Part shown: positions 1 through 12,306 of the stretch, piece after piece
How positions within the stretch are numbered: the first letter of the stretch is position 1
How the letters are laid out: every line of letters starts with the position of its first letter
Source of the DNA: Trichostrongylus colubriformis
Taxonomy: Eukaryota; Nematoda; Chromadorea; Rhabditida; Trichostrongylidae
Assembly (NCBI GenBank): GCA_963978905.1
Contig: OZ022258.1
Span: 38,687,282-38,751,281 of the forward strand
Direction: 5' to 3'
DNA: 64,000 nucleotides
Made by a program: the position numbers and the translations under genes
Notes under the pieces: model-generated
Told to the model about the DNA's origin: nothing
The model's input: only the letters and a program-made list of their open reading frames with translations
Database searches by the model: none

Positions 1-1030
1 CTGTGGTAGACATGCTCCTAAGCCAATAGTGGACGCATCTGTGTGTATGATATATGGTTGTCTAAAACTGGAGGCAACATGAAGTGGAGTGTTAATGAGA
101 GCTTGTTTGAGAGCTAGGGACGCTTTTTTTCGTGGACTGTGGTCCGTATGAGGGGTGTGCTTTTGATAAGCAAATTATTTAGTGGGGTTGCAATTATAGA
201 AAAGCGCGGGATGTAGCGACGGAAGTACGAGGCAGCTCCAAGAAATGACTTTATGTCTTTCACGTTTTTGGGGCTTGGGATTTGAGCAATGCTAGCTACT
301 TTTTATGGGTTAGGGCGAGTGCCGTTTTTGCTAATAAAGACGCCTAGGTACTGTACTTCGGTTTGAAAGGATGAACATTTTTCCGGAGTTAGTTTCATAC
401 CAAACCTTCTTGTACGTACAAATATTTCTTCTTGGTCAACCAGATGTTGGCTGTTTGACTGACTGGCAATGATGATGTCGTCAAAGTAAGCAAAACAGCA
501 TGCTTGTATGTCGCGTATTAGATTGTTGGCTACTCGTTGAAAAGTGCCTGGGGCACCTTCAGGACCTTGTGCCATTACAGAAGTGGTACAATCCCATGAA
601 AGAAGAAAAGGCCGTAGAAAATCCTTATGCTCCTTAGTCAAAGGGATTATAAAAAAACACTTTTAGGTCGAGAACGAAGTATATCCGCCTCTAACTTACC
701 ATTTACAAGATCTGAAATGTCTTGCATATGGGGGATACAGTAGGTCTCTGTTTCTGTAATAGCATTTACTTGACGATAGTCCACTGCGAATCTCCACTGT
801 CTTTGTTTGGTCCCTTTTTAACCAATACTATAGGAGATGCAAATGGACTGATACTGTTCAATGGTCCTTGTTCTGAGCATCTCTTTGATTTGGTCCTCTG
901 TTTCTTGTCATTTTTCCAAAGGTACCCGTCAAGGGTGTTGTTTGGGGATTTTATGATGTGGGATAAAATTAATGCTGTGGGTAATGGGTCCTGTATAACG
1001 ACCGAAATTTCCGTCGTTACCAACGGAACA
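1..1030 (-). pseudogene. Reverse transcriptase and RNase H fragments of the LTR retrotransposon
   Basis: Minus-strand pieces in several frames. About 770-1,020 gives the early RT motif FASPIVLVKKG. About 303-641 gives APGTFQRV and the catalytic box FAYFDDIII, followed by KCSSF and YLGVFIS, typical of the gypsy thumb region. The first 60 bases of the window give the RNase H motif HTDASTIGLGA with its catalytic aspartate. Stops and frame changes separate the pieces (for example around 645-765), so no enzyme can be made. These are established retroelement polymerase motifs. Confidence 0.8.
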
Positions 1031-1187
1031 TTGATTATACTTACTAAGTTTATACTTACTAAGTAAAATTTTCGAAGCGTGAAAATGGTTATTGTGTAAA
1101 GTAGAGTGATTATACTGAATTCTGCTCAAAAGTGGTTTGGGTGGTTGAGAATTTGGAAAAAGGGGCAGATCTTTAGAAAAATCAGCT

Positions 1188-1840
1188 TCAGAAGGGATAT
1201 ATTCGGCATTTATATGTTTCAGTGGCAAAGCGTTTTGGTTGAGTTGGTCGTAGATCGAAAATACTGGGAGCCGTGCCTACGAAGCTTGCGGTGGCTATGG
1301 TGGTGCTTTTCGGCAAACGTGTGGGTTCAGGGTTTGAATTATATATGCGTATCAGAACTGATCCTTCTGCATTTGGGCATGAAAGGGTTCTACCAACGAG
1401 TAGCCATTTTGGGAGGGGGCTCGTTGGGTCATGTGTGGTAAAAACTTCCCATCTCTGAGGGAATGTGGTGTTGGTTGTTCCTATAACCGCATTATCAGAG
1501 AAGGGTGGTAAGGTGGTATCTTCGACAAGATAAACCGCAAGTTTCAAAAGGTCATGATCGTCTTGTGTAGTGGTAACGAAGGGGATGGTTGTTTCGTCAA
1601 ACGAAATGGTGTTCGCGCCGTAATCTATTAATAGTTTTTGAGCGAGTTGAGGAATGGTATCGTTTCCTAAGATGAAAGGAGAGGAGTAGTTTTCATCTGC
1701 TGCGACATAACATGTAAATTCTACCGTTTTGTCACCGATGAGGAGGGTTGGAGTAAACTGTCCAAGGAGGTGTATTGGAGTACCATTTGCGGTGATTCCT
1801 TTGGCAACAGAAGGTCGGAGAATTCATGCTTTGATCTGTC
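1188..1840 (-). pseudogene. Protease C-terminal half and protease-RT linker of the LTR retrotransposon
   Basis: On the minus strand the frame gives a second retropepsin signature, FILGNDTI, followed by LLIDYGANTISFD, the usual end of a Ty3/gypsy protease. A linker then runs on (about 1,188-1,547). It is separated from the DTGS-containing half by an in-frame stop at 1,844-1,846 and a frame change just after it. The enzyme is therefore broken between its active-site loop and its C-terminal half. Confidence 0.65.
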
Positions 1841-1843
1841 GGG

Positions 1844-2482
1844 CTACACTTTCCCAAAGAGAGATATAGCGGAGCCAGTATCGATAAGTGCTATGATGTG
1901 CTTATTATTGAGGTGGGTTTGGATATACATTAGTGGATTGGTGGATGCCCGGAGGATGCACGATACGCTGGGGAGAAAACTCAAGAAATCTTTGTCGCCT
2001 TGGTTGGGGTGTTGGAGATTGAAGTTTGGTCGATGATATGGGGAGGGTTGTAGCTTGCTGGGGTGGGTTTTTTGGTAGGCACAAGCTTTTGGTAGTAGTA
2101 GATGGTTGTTGGATCCTACTTGTTCGGAGTGTTGTTTGTTGACTGCACAAAGAGGTGTCATATCGTTAAGTGGGACATCTGAGAATGGTGGGAATTGAAC
2201 TGAAATACTAGTTGGTTCAGCGGCTTCGTTAATTACTTGTCTAGCATGGCGTTGCCTTCGTGCCGTGACAAGAGGTCTATCCGTAACGGACGATGGATTT
2301 GAAGGTAGTGAACTCTTTTTACTAAAGAGTGATGAAACAATGAAAGAGATGCCAATAGGGATGGATTTGAGAGCTATGTTAATAGCCAGTTGAACGGCGG
2401 TTCTTTGGATATAGAGGAGAGTTAGCATTGCGAGGAAGAGTATGCCAAATAGAACGATAACAAGCGTGCGGACCCGACCCAC
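1844..2482 (-). pseudogene. Membrane-segment plus aspartic-protease frame of the LTR retrotransposon
   Basis: A 212-codon minus-strand frame. Residues about 5-25 are strongly hydrophobic (TLVIVLFGILFLAMLTLLYI) and would span a membrane. A second, weaker hydrophobic stretch follows at about 38-52, then a Ser/Pro/Gln-rich region of about 120 residues. The frame ends in ALIDTGSAISLF, the retropepsin active-site loop with catalytic Asp. A membrane segment directly ahead of a retroviral-type protease in one frame is unusual, since Gag normally precedes the protease. It overlaps the preceding frame (2,422-2,760) with a frame change near 2,460-2,480. Whether the upstream part is a diverged Gag or an envelope-like protein cannot be decided from the sequence. 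Confidence 0.6.
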
Positions 2483-3162
2483 TTATGTAATCCAGTAGAC
2501 TCCTGAATTTTCTGTTTCTGTGTTTGGAGAACATGTCCTGCGTTAGCCTCTAGGAATTGAGCTGTGTTAGCAAGCTCGCGGTGAAGTGGAAAGGATGTGG
2601 GATCTATGCCGACAGAGGCAGATTTTGATTTGACAGTTTCGAAATTGTCGATAGAGTTAAGATGTCCTTTGATGAGGTAGATATCTGCTAAGTCTGAATG
2701 GAATATGGGTGGAGCGTTGAAAATGAAGTCTTGGCGAGCGAACTCATTAGGAAGGTTCAAGTGAATGTCAGTAACCGGGGTGAAACCTGAGGGTGATTTC
2801 TAATGGTTTTCCATCATTGTAGATACCAAATGTTAGGTGTTCACAGTCAGTTCTGGACTGGATGTGATGAGATCCCTTGTCACTGGTTGTATAAAATAGT
2901 GGGTTTTCCCGGATCGAACACGTGTGTAGACATAACATGTACCTTCTATATTGTGGTCGAAAATGATTTCATCCACAATGATTTCTATGCATTTAAAAAT
3001 CATTAAAACGTCTTCCGTAGCCAAGGCAGATATATCGTCCCTCTGTAATAAGGTACGAGCAGCGCTAGTGGGGTTAACTTGAGCTATGCTGTTTATAGAT
3101 TGGATTTTGAAGTTTATTAAAGAGCATATGCGATCAAATAGAAAGTTGAAGTCTTGTTTCAT
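2422..3162 (-). pseudogene. Unidentified retrotransposon frame upstream of the protease
   Basis: Two minus-strand pieces, about 2,833-3,162 and 2,422-2,760, in different frames. The first is helical-looking and contains a CYVYTRVRSGKTHYF stretch. The second is polar, with no CCHC zinc knuckle, and leads into the membrane segment of the next frame. No conserved Gag motif was recognised. Position alone says it is the first protein of the element. It could be a Gag-like or an envelope-like protein. It is disrupted by at least two frame changes. Confidence 0.4.
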
Positions 3163-3684
3163 AAAATCTGGTTCTAATTTATGATATCTTCCATTTAAAG
3201 CTTTAGAAATTGTATTTTATCGTTGAATTCTGCATGGCGGCTATCTTAACATTGTTCATGGTAAAGCATAGGGTCATTATTCATCACCGTGAAATATGGT
3301 TCTGAATTTAATTCAATGTGGTGAGCACTTTTAGCGGAGACATTGTATAGAATTTGGTTATATGGTTGCGGTGAAATTTCTAATCAAGAAGTTATACATT
3401 GCACCGAGCCAGTGTGGGCGAGACGTCAGCTTGATTTAGCAGATGCCCACAATTGCTTACTTGGGAGAGTAAGTACTTGCTGCAGATATGAGAGAGTAAA
3501 CACTAGCAAACAAAAAGGTATAGAACTGAACAGTGGCTTATGATTTGGGATAATTATTGAATTAACTCGAAAGTGTGATGAGGAAATTCTATAATTTTTA
3601 TATGGATTATTTGAATAATTCCTTGGTTTTCGGAAGTAATTGGTTTTGATCTCTAGGACGCTTACTGTAGGGGGCGGAGCCAAA

Positions 3685-6600
3685 TGTTACCGTATTACGT
3701 GGTCGAGGAGTTGTGTACGGTGATAAGTATATTGATGTGTATTGATTTTTGCTCTAAAATTAGGACTGTAGGGGCGTTTATTCAAAAAAAAAGTTGAAAT
3801 TGTACGAGTGTTTGTAGTTTTAGAAGGTAGTAGGGCGAGAAAATGAAGGGTTATGAACGTAGAAAGGCTTTTTTTTAAAGGAGGATAATCAGTTGGAGCT
3901 GGATTGTGCAGTGTTCTGCGGTGTTTCAGCTACTGAAAAGATGAAGTAGAGGAAGAAGTAGAGCCCACCGACATGGAGAAGTTCAAACGAAGAATAAGGA
4001 TTCGATGGCGAAAAGACAGAAAAATTGGCTGCAATGTAAAGTAGTATGCAGGGGGTGACCAGACTTTAGGGATTCCATACGTTATTGACGCGCGGAGTAC
4101 GGTAGTTCTTTATTGATCGAAATACTTTGCAGGAATCGTTGGTTGGGGAGTACTTGGGCCTTCCATAAATGCGAACAATATTTGGTGAAGAGAAGGGGAT
4201 GATTCTGAGAAGTTAGACAGAAAAGTATTTATAGTTGTTGAAAGAAGTGTTTTTTTCTTTTCAGATTAGAAATGAATATAGTTGATTTTTCTACTCAATC
4301 AACTCACAAACTTATTTTGATGGAGAAATGGGTTTCTAGACACTGGTTATTAGTGAAATGAGTTACATTTGTTGCGTTCAAAGAATGGGTTAAAATTAGG
4401 AAAGATTGGAATATGAAACAAGATGATTTAATGAGCTTTTCGAGATTGAGCCGTGAGTGTGGTTCTAAGTATTCTAAAAAAATTGTTTGGAAGGTTAGAG
4501 ATTGTAGAAGGGTGATATTTTGATTTTGTAGTAATTAGTTAGTAAAGTGGAAGACAAGAAATCGCGAAATTCATTGTGAAAGGTGATTTTCTCTTGTTTT
4601 TATGGATTGCGTCATGTTGTTTAATTTTGTTCGTATTGTTGATACGTTGTGAAGGTCTATTATTATATCTATTTTTTGAGAATGTATATGAATGAGGGAG
4701 GAGGGATATTTGGACTGTGGTAATTGATATGACTTGAGGTAATTAGGATTGCGCCACGTAGTTGGCTTCTAGTTGTATTATTGCTGTGTTGGGAAGATTT
4801 ATTACTAGTTATGCCTATAGAGAGCAAGTGTGAGTGTCCTGGAAAGGGTATGTTGGGGGGATTGCTGCTAATCGATCTATTCTATGGCGCCATGTGGTGG
4901 GATCCTAAGTGTTCTGAAACTTGTTTGGAGGGTTTGTTTTTCATTGAATGGTGGTATCTAAGTACCGCACAGTTAGCGTGTTTGGGTGGAAGACCAAATA
5001 CAAAACTATCGTTATGGTTGTTATTGTTGGATGCGCCATGCTGTTCCCCTGTGATGATATTGCTGATGTAGTGGGAAGATCTATCATGGTTTTTACTTTT
5101 AATAATGGATGAAAATGCTCAGAGGGGAGGCCTTTTAGTTAAGGGTATTGATATCATAGCAGCCTATGATCATGCCGCAGGACATCAATGAAGAACCTTA
5201 ATGTTGACTTTTTATTAATTGATTATTTTTCATTGGAACATGGGGGTGAAGGGCGGATAGTGGTGTTAGGTGATGTGAAACGGTTTTGTTTTGTTTGATA
5301 GAAGCTTAATATTTGAATAGGGGTGGAGGTTTCGGCATTAATTGGGTTTTTTAGATTAAGTTATTGCTGCGATTCAAAATTGCCTCGTTCAAGTACAGTT
5401 GATAACGCTTGAAATTGTATAAGTGTTAGGAGAGTGAGGAGTTTCGCGGTGAAGTGAGCAAAGTGTGAAGTTTGGGGTGACTGTGCGGGTTAACAATTAT
5501 TAACTTGACAGCCTTGTTAGCGCGCTCGAAAAGATTGAAGTGAACATGGAATTGTTATTTTTTTTAATTTGAAGTGACTTCATCTGTTTCTATGGTGGTT
5601 TGTTAGACTAGCAACTGCTTTGGGATCTTAGAGTTTATGGAGTGTGGTAACATGTCCCATTTTATTGGAAAGTTTCAATGCAGACTGGATAAGCTTAAGA
5701 AATTGGCCAGATACCGTAATCTGATTGCGAAATCTGATCGCGGTGGTTGGGATCGGAGTCGGGGCTGTCAGTATTAATGTATACATGACGCCGACGTGAC
5801 ACCTGTTGAGATGTTGGATCTCTCTTGCCTCACCGAGGTACCGTATCCGTATTGGCGGATTAGTGAGTTTCGCAACCCAGACTAATAAATTTTGTGGGCG
5901 ATTCGCATGTGCCACGGTGCGTTGTAATGCAGCCGCCTTGGCACGAAAACTTCACTATACACTCGGAAATAGAAGAGATACATGAATATATGATTTTGCT
6001 CTCTATCTCCTAGTACCGTCTCTGAACCGGTATCGTAGCAGCAAAGGGTCATATAGTGAATGAGAATAGCTAGTTCTCAAGAAAAAGTGCGCAGAATGGC
6101 GAGCAAGTCCTTTTCAAAATCGGCAAATTATATGGTTATTCAATAGATACTGGTTGTCAATAAAGAAGTCAAGCGATTACGCGAATTACATTAACTATTT
6201 CATTTATTTTCCAGTTCATTTATTTTTTTCATTCACTAATATGGTTTTTACAACAGATTTCGTACTATTATGCTAACTTATTTCATTGTACTTTATTCAG
6301 TTCATTTTTTGCTAAAACATATTCGTTTCATATTTCATTTTCATTAATTCTTAATTTTCATTTTTTTCAAGCTAAACATATTGGTTTCCTATCGAAACAT
6401 TTTTTTCCATAATTCATTATTAATTGCGCATATTTTTTACATTCTACTTGTTCCATAGGTCTACTCGACTACTTACAGTCGAAGTTATTTTTATCGACCC
6501 GATTCGAGAAACGTGTAGAGAGTGATGGACGTCTGGTATGCTGTAACTAGCGCGGGCGTGTTACGAAATTGACAGCCTAGCAGCAGTCTGCTGGGTATCA

Positions 6601-7430
6601 TTGATTACTATAGTGATTTATTATCCCTTCAATATGAATTATACTTCTCAATAATATCAACTGGTACGCCGTGAGAAGAAAGAAAGGGGAACTTGTCGCC
6701 AGGACTTCTTAATTACACCGTTTTTGGTGTCAAAATCTTCTTAATTACACCATTTTAGGTGCCAAAAACTATTACTTATCCCTTGTTATGATTGTTCGCG
6801 AAAGAAAAAAAATTACTTACGTAAGTTGTTGTTCGTTTTCTCCATCTTCTGCGCGGGAAGACGAAGTCGTTGGTTGAGTCAAAGGGAAATGGGTTGGGAG
6901 GGGAATGCATTCTACTGAAAGAGAAGAGAGGGGAGAAAAAATTAGTTTCGAAAACGGGTGAGAAAAAAAAAATCTCCCTGGGTCCTCCATATCAGATAAT
7001 AGGTTCATGACGTCTATTACTGAAGGGGTAGGTGTAGCGGTGGGGTATGCGATGAGGTACAACACACATGGGCTATATATATTTATTACTAATAGGATTA
7101 CATAAGAGGGAAGAAGGGGAAGGTGAGGAGGTGAGGTGGTGACTGCCGGGAATGACTGCCACTGCTGGATGGCAGCAGCTTAAGTACCCGTAGGCTGGAG
7201 GAAGATCGAGGTGGCGCCGCCTGATTGGCTGCCGGTGCATGATGATGAGTCCTTGAGGATTGATGGGCTGGAGGAGCTGACACCTGACATGTGTGAGACC
7301 TTGGTAGTAAACCAGAAAGAACTTTTGCGTGTCATCTCGGATAAGACTTACCAAGTGAATACCAAATTAACAATGTGCGCTCAAGGAAAAGGATACATCC
7401 AATGACCTAGGGGCTCCTTGACTCAAGCCC
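3685..7430. other. Long non-coding stretch, partly probable LTR
   Basis: The first few hundred bases after 3,685 are probably LTR of the element to the left. The rest is T/G-rich on the plus strand without a convincing gene. Reading frames here (for example 4,781-5,071 plus and 5,628-5,915 minus) have no recognisable motif and no splice context. About 6,180-6,440 is very AT-rich, with runs of TTCATTTATTTT type. About 7,070-7,420 is GC-richer but also without a supported gene. Confidence 0.5.
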
Positions 7431-7439
7431 AGGATTCTC

Positions 7440-8030
7440 AGATCACATAGATTGCGTTACCAAATAAGCGTATCCAGCCCTTTTTATGTTCTTCGGAACA
7501 CCCATAGCTGATGTTACTATAATGACTCCTTTCTAAAATACCTAGGTATTGCCCTCTTTTCTTCTTCTCCCTAGCGTGAGCCCCCGCCGTCGTGGGGTCC
7601 GCTGTATTGCCAGCTGTCGCCACTATCTTCTATCCAAGGCATCTTCTGCCGTGGCTTTCACTTCCGTGAGGTCGGTTTTGATGTCGTCCCTCCACCTTTT
7701 CTTTGGGGCTCCTCGCGGTCGCTTGACGGGTACTTCGAACTCCACAGCCCTCTTAATTGGGTGGTCTGCCGACCTTCTCGGGTGTGTTGCAAGTGTTCCG
7801 ATTTCTAGAGGTCGGCACCGGATTGGGTCACCGCGCACGGCGACGCTTCGCGAATTGTCCGAATGGTGGCGTGTCCTGCCGTCTGGGCTCTCCCAGATTT
7901 GCCTAAGCCTTTGTAGGGAGGAGCTTTGGCAGCGTGTTTTTACCTGTCTTTACCTGATTGCTATCCGCCGCGCAACCTGACCTGACCTCACCAGTCGGAA
8001 CACTTGCACTCCACCCAACCTTCTCAGCAC
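7440..8030 (-). mobile_element. 3' end of an RTE-type LINE
   Basis: On the minus strand about 7,623-7,838 encodes the C-terminal tail typical of RTE-like non-LTR retrotransposons of nematodes: KRPRGAPKKRWRDDI followed by LTEVKATAEDALDR. A stop (TAG) then breaks the final lines of the protein. The sequence at about 7,916-8,020 recurs at 62,722-62,810 with few changes (shared core GCGCAACCTGACCTGACC), so this part is a dispersed repeat. The copy is 5'-truncated, as most LINE copies are. Confidence 0.7.
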
Positions 8031-8640
8031 ATGCCCATACCATGCTAACCGCTGCTCCCTCAACTTTAGCTGGACCGGTGCAATTTTCAAGGCGAATTTA
8101 TGCACATTACCTTTTTGAGCCCGAGTCTCCGTTTACAGAAAATATTGTTTCCACATACATACGCTTTCCTCCCTTGTCCCCCTCCCCTCCACCCTGTGCC
8201 ATTAATTACGCGTCTAGGGGTGCTTCACCACTTGAACAATATTCCATAGCCACACAGCTTCGTTAATATGATCCCCCCCTCCCGAATACTGTACACGTAG
8301 ACGAGGACTACATGTACGCTTACTAGAGACCTCCCAAATGCAACCTCTATTAGTTGCAATGCTGTACGAGTACATTACCATACTTTCTAGCTTCAGTGGA
8401 CGGTGTACATATCAGCTTGTTCCTAGAGCGAGAATGTCCACTGCTATACACCATTTCGAAATGATTGCGTTATTGCCCGGCACACTACTTGACATATTCA
8501 TATGAGCGTTTCGTAGCATTACCAAATCAGGTGGTGTTTTTCATTGTCTGACGCACTTTGCTCTAGTTTGCGCCCTACCGTCTCCTCCATGACACGTAGG
8601 TTTTGCGATCAGACTGAGGCTATACCCTGCTATTCGTGCG

Positions 8641-9045
8641 CACCGTACGGGTCGTCCCGACGACGCGCACGGTCCGAATGTCGAATTATCGCAAAATTGT
8701 GGACAGCGGCGCACGCTACAGTAGTTGCGCGCGCACTACCCACCTTTTCAATGCTTCCCTGAATGTCCTGAAACGTCCTGAAACGAAATACGCTATGTGA
8801 AATAACAAAAAAATAAACATGCTACACGAACACGCAATCACAAACGATCGAAAAAAATTGATGCACAATACACAGATGCACCGAAGCATTCAAAAGGTGG
8901 GTAGTGCGCGCGCAACTACTGTAACGTGCGTCGCGATCTGCAATATTGCGATAATTCGATCGTGCGGACCGCGAGGCACGAATCGCAAGGTATAACCACA
9001 GAAACGAAAATTCAGCAAATGCAATGGTGCTACAGTAACCTGACG
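8641..9045. repeat. Long inverted repeat (foldback MITE)
   Basis: The left arm, about 8,641-8,760, contains GTAGTTGCGCGCGCACTACC. The right arm, about 8,884-9,000, contains its reverse complement (GGTAGTGCGCGCGCAACTAC). Arms of roughly 110-120 bp are separated by about 125 bp. The outer part of the right arm (8,984-9,044, with TATAACCACAGAAACG) recurs in reverse orientation at 12,057-12,120, just upstream of the ribophorin gene. This shows a dispersed family. No protein-coding capacity. Confidence 0.6.
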
Positions 9046-11175
9046 TGGAATAAAACGTGGATCTTATCAATAAATCCACACCCTCACGCGGCGCGTTTCG
9101 TGCGCAGTCTCTCTGGCTCGCTGCCAGCAGTGGCCGTAGTGCTGTGCGCGCTTCCAATGCTTTGCTTGAATTACTATTTGACGAACTGCTGCTATTGACA
9201 CATTTCACTGGCAATTATATTAGTCATTATGACGAGTTTGGTACGGGGTGGAGGAAGAGAAAGGAGGTACGAGGTGGAAGAACCGTTCCTAGCGTCAAAA
9301 ATCCCCTCTTGCAGATAGGAAACTCTTCATCTCGAAACTCCTCCCTACTCCCTGACGTAAGTTGAAACTCACTTTCAATCTAAGTGAAGCTTGTTTCTTC
9401 CTTGTCAAGGGGAAGAGGTGTGAACTTCAACACGAGCCTAGGAAGGAGAAAGTGCTTCGGGTGAGTGAAACAATATCCTTATGCAAAAAGAGGTTTGTTG
9501 CGTGAAAAGTGTTTCATTCGCCCAGGGCTCCCCTAAGACTCATATCTCTTCGTTGGATAGCGTTTTCTATCTTAGGGAATAGAACAATACTTCTTATTAG
9601 TTCGTACAGTTTGATGTATCCCCTTATCTAAGCCACAGATGAAGGTAGTGGTTCTTCTTCCAGCTAAGGCTTAGGCAAAAGCCTAGGCAAAAATAACACC
9701 AAAGGACGAGCGATCCTCCACTCCAACAACATCAGCACCAATGATTGTCGTATACGAACGCCAAATAACACGCTTGAAACTTTGATGTTTCTCAACTCCG
9801 CGGAGATAAAGCGCGCCAGAGCGCCCGATAAGGTGCGCGCGCGACACGCGTCGCGTGAGGGTATGGATTTATCGTTGCGATCTAAAACGTGTCCAGCCAC
9901 AGAAACTCTGCGGACCACACCCCACATTCTGCGTCGCGGCGGCTTTGATCCGCACATTTTTCGTGGGTTTTCGTGCGGACCTTTTCGACATTTCGAAGCT
10001 TTTCGCTATGATTGCGGCTTTTTGAAATTTGAACATGTTGTCTCTATGTTTAGCCGTGACAATAACGCTTGTTGGTGTTTTGCCTAACATGTGGGCGAAT
10101 TTAATATGATAATGTCAATACGCAATTTTATTCCATTTCAAGTCAAAATGTTCTTTGGTTTCCGCCCAGCAATTCTCGTAAGTTATTTATTTGCTCCATA
10201 ATTTTCCGGAATTAAATGGTTAACTTAATGACGAGCATTTTTCTCTTTTGTCCGTTTCCATCGCAAAATGTTATTCCTTGTTTGTCTAGTTTATTTAATC
10301 CGCTCATGTTGGTTAATTTTTAGACAAAACTCTGAACAACAGCACAGATCGACCGGACGCAAGTTTTCATTGTCTCCCCTAGGTGCTCGTACTCCATCGT
10401 CGGTCATTGCGTACCATTTCTCGTTTTTGGACGGAGGATACTGCATCCACTTTTCAATAAACATGGTAGCAAGTTATTCTTGTATTTGTGTTTTAGTGGA
10501 TATGAATAAGTGGAAATGTTATATTATGAATTGAATCGAAGTTATGAATTCATCCACCCTGGTGTTCCTTTCTTTCCTAAGTCTGGTTAAAATCCACATT
10601 TCCTAGGTCACTTGTTTCTTTTCGAATTGCTCCCACTTCGTCCCGTTTTGATCATGTGAAGTGGTTTTAGACACACTGGCAGAAATCTACCTATCTTCCA
10701 TTCATTTGGTTCTGCTGCTCTGGTATTATATCATATCGTTCAAGCTCATTTGTACTTCAATATATTTTCCTGGCTATGCATCCCTTGTCGGGGATGGGTG
10801 CGTTTTTCGTATGTTGATTTTACCTAGTGCGCTGATCAAAGATCTCGAATGTTCTAGTGAGTCATTTCTGCGCACTTTGAATTTTTGCATTGCAGTACCT
10901 TGGGATGTTCTATTACTAACTGCCACTGCATAAATAAGGTCTTCACAGAGAAGCAAAACGTTTCTGTAGTAATGCCGGGCTGTTTTTTCTGTATCCACAG
11001 ATAGTTACTCAAGTGGCATGTGCACATTTTCTTGCTAATGTTTGCTTACATGGTCTCCATTAAATGTTATTGTTTTGTGAGCTGAATGAAGTTGTTGAAG
11101 CAGTTTCAGAAGACATACAGTAACATACAAAACCTCCACTTCTTATGTTTGTTCTTAGGTAAAAATATACACTTT
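9046..11175. other. Non-coding stretch with diverged inverted fragments
   Basis: No supported gene. About 9,050-9,140 (CCTCACGCGGCGCG region) is a diverged inverted match to about 9,808-9,900 (CGCGTCGCGTGAGGG), so part of this stretch is a worn inverted repeat. The remaining sequence shows only short frames without motifs. Confidence 0.4.
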
Positions 11176-11313
11176 GGGTTAATTAAAGTCGTGGAGGGGG
11201 AGGGAGGGGGGGGGAGGTGCAAAATTTTCACACCTAGGGAGGGGGAGAGCTTCGACGTTGGTAAAAAGTTGCGTCTCTCCCCCTTCCCCCTCCATGCCGA
11301 CTATAACTGACCC
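11176..11313. repeat. Short copy of the GGGTCAAATAAAGTC MITE family
   Basis: Begins GGGTTAATTAAAGTC and ends CCGACTATAACTGACCC, so the ends are inverted. G-runs on the left are mirrored by C-runs on the right. It matches the ends of the fuller copies at 13,583-13,806 and 38,592-38,820 but lacks their centre. Confidence 0.6.
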
Positions 11314-11359
11314 TTCTTTTAAGTGTGCATTTTATAGTAAAACTACACCCAAAACATTA

Positions 11360-11945
11360 CCGGGCAGGGTTGAAACTCTTTCGAAGCCTGCGCTCGGCAA
11401 GAAGCAACATTACGATTCAACCGTAGTGGAAATCTCACGCGCGGGCAACTTTGGCAATTTATTTCAGACTTGAAGCTGAGAATATAGACGACCAAATCCC
11501 TTCAGAACCTTCGCTCTGCAAAAGGCAGCATCATATTTCCATTCAAGTGCTCTTTGAAAAAAACTACAAAAGTAACAAGCACCTAAAACTTCAATTCAAA
11601 CTCTTTGCCTAAGCTTTAGTTGAAGTGGAATCTCTCAGTTCTTAGTTAAAATAGACACCCAAATGGCATTGTGTAGTAAACTATGCAGCCTAAAAACTAC
11701 TAAACAGGGGAGAAACTCTGTCAGAAACTCCGCTCGGCAAAAAGCAACGATAGGATTTCATAGTACCTTCTAAACGGCTTCGAAATTTCGGAATTTATTA
11801 CAGAACTGAAGGTGAGTATATAGATAACTAAATTCCTCCAAAACCTTCGTTCGGCAAAGGGCAGCATCATACTTCCATTTAAGTACTCTTTAAAAAAATC
11901 TGATAGAAATAACAACAAGCAACCAGAACTTCATTCCAAATCTTT
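11360..11945. repeat. Two direct repeats of about 340 bp
   Basis: Motifs of the first unit recur in the same order in the second. GCTCGGCAAGAAGCAAC near 11,392 matches GCTCGGCAAAAAGCAAC near 11,733. GGCAGCATCATATTTCCATT near 11,522 matches GGCAGCATCATACTTCCATT near 11,860. The units are diverged and non-coding. They lie in the upstream flank of the ribophorin gene. Confidence 0.55.
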
Positions 11946-12278
11946 CTGAAATCCTTTCAATGGCCTCACAGACAGCTAGTACACTATATTTCATTACAGT
12001 TCTTACGGAGTAATTGGAGCTGCTTTGACACAGAATATGTGGTATGGTCTGCAATTTCACGTCAGGCTTACTGTAGCACCATTGCATTTGCTGAATTTTC
12101 GTTTCTGTGGTATAACCTCAGCCTAACAACAGTGTTTACTTGGAGATGGTGTTTGGTAGAACATTTTATTATTCATGGCACGGCAGATTCCGCTGGGTCT
12201 CTGTTCATTTGTGAAATGGTTTGCCTTTTACATCATTTTTACCGGTGTTCGTTTTGACCCCTGAGGTGAATCAATTTC

Positions 12279-12306
12279 AGTGTGAGTTTCATACCTTGCA
12301 GGTAAC
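12279..12306 (+). promoter_or_regulatory. Probable spliced-leader trans-splice acceptor and 5' UTR of ribophorin II
   Basis: AATTTCAG ends at 12,280 and CCTTGCAG ends at 12,301, with the start codon at 12,307. Either fits a trans-splice acceptor, since no upstream exon is seen. The second would leave a leader of only five bases. Confidence 0.5.

Larger units (their letters stand above)
1..3684 (-). mobile_element. Decayed Ty3/gypsy-like LTR retrotransposon, left part outside the window
   Basis: Reading leftwards on the minus strand the segment shows, in order, an unidentified frame with a membrane segment, a retropepsin, a linker, a reverse transcriptase and the start of RNase H, which runs off the left edge. 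The order protease, reverse transcriptase, RNase H and the RT motif APGTFQR fit the Ty3/gypsy group. Frames are interrupted repeatedly, so the copy is dead. At the upstream end, minus-strand sequence around 3,667-3,685 ends in ACA followed by TTGGCTCCGCC. This resembles the end of a 5' LTR plus a TGG-starting primer binding site. A minus-strand AATAAA at about 3,776-3,782 would then lie in that LTR. The outer LTR edge was not found. Confidence 0.8.
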
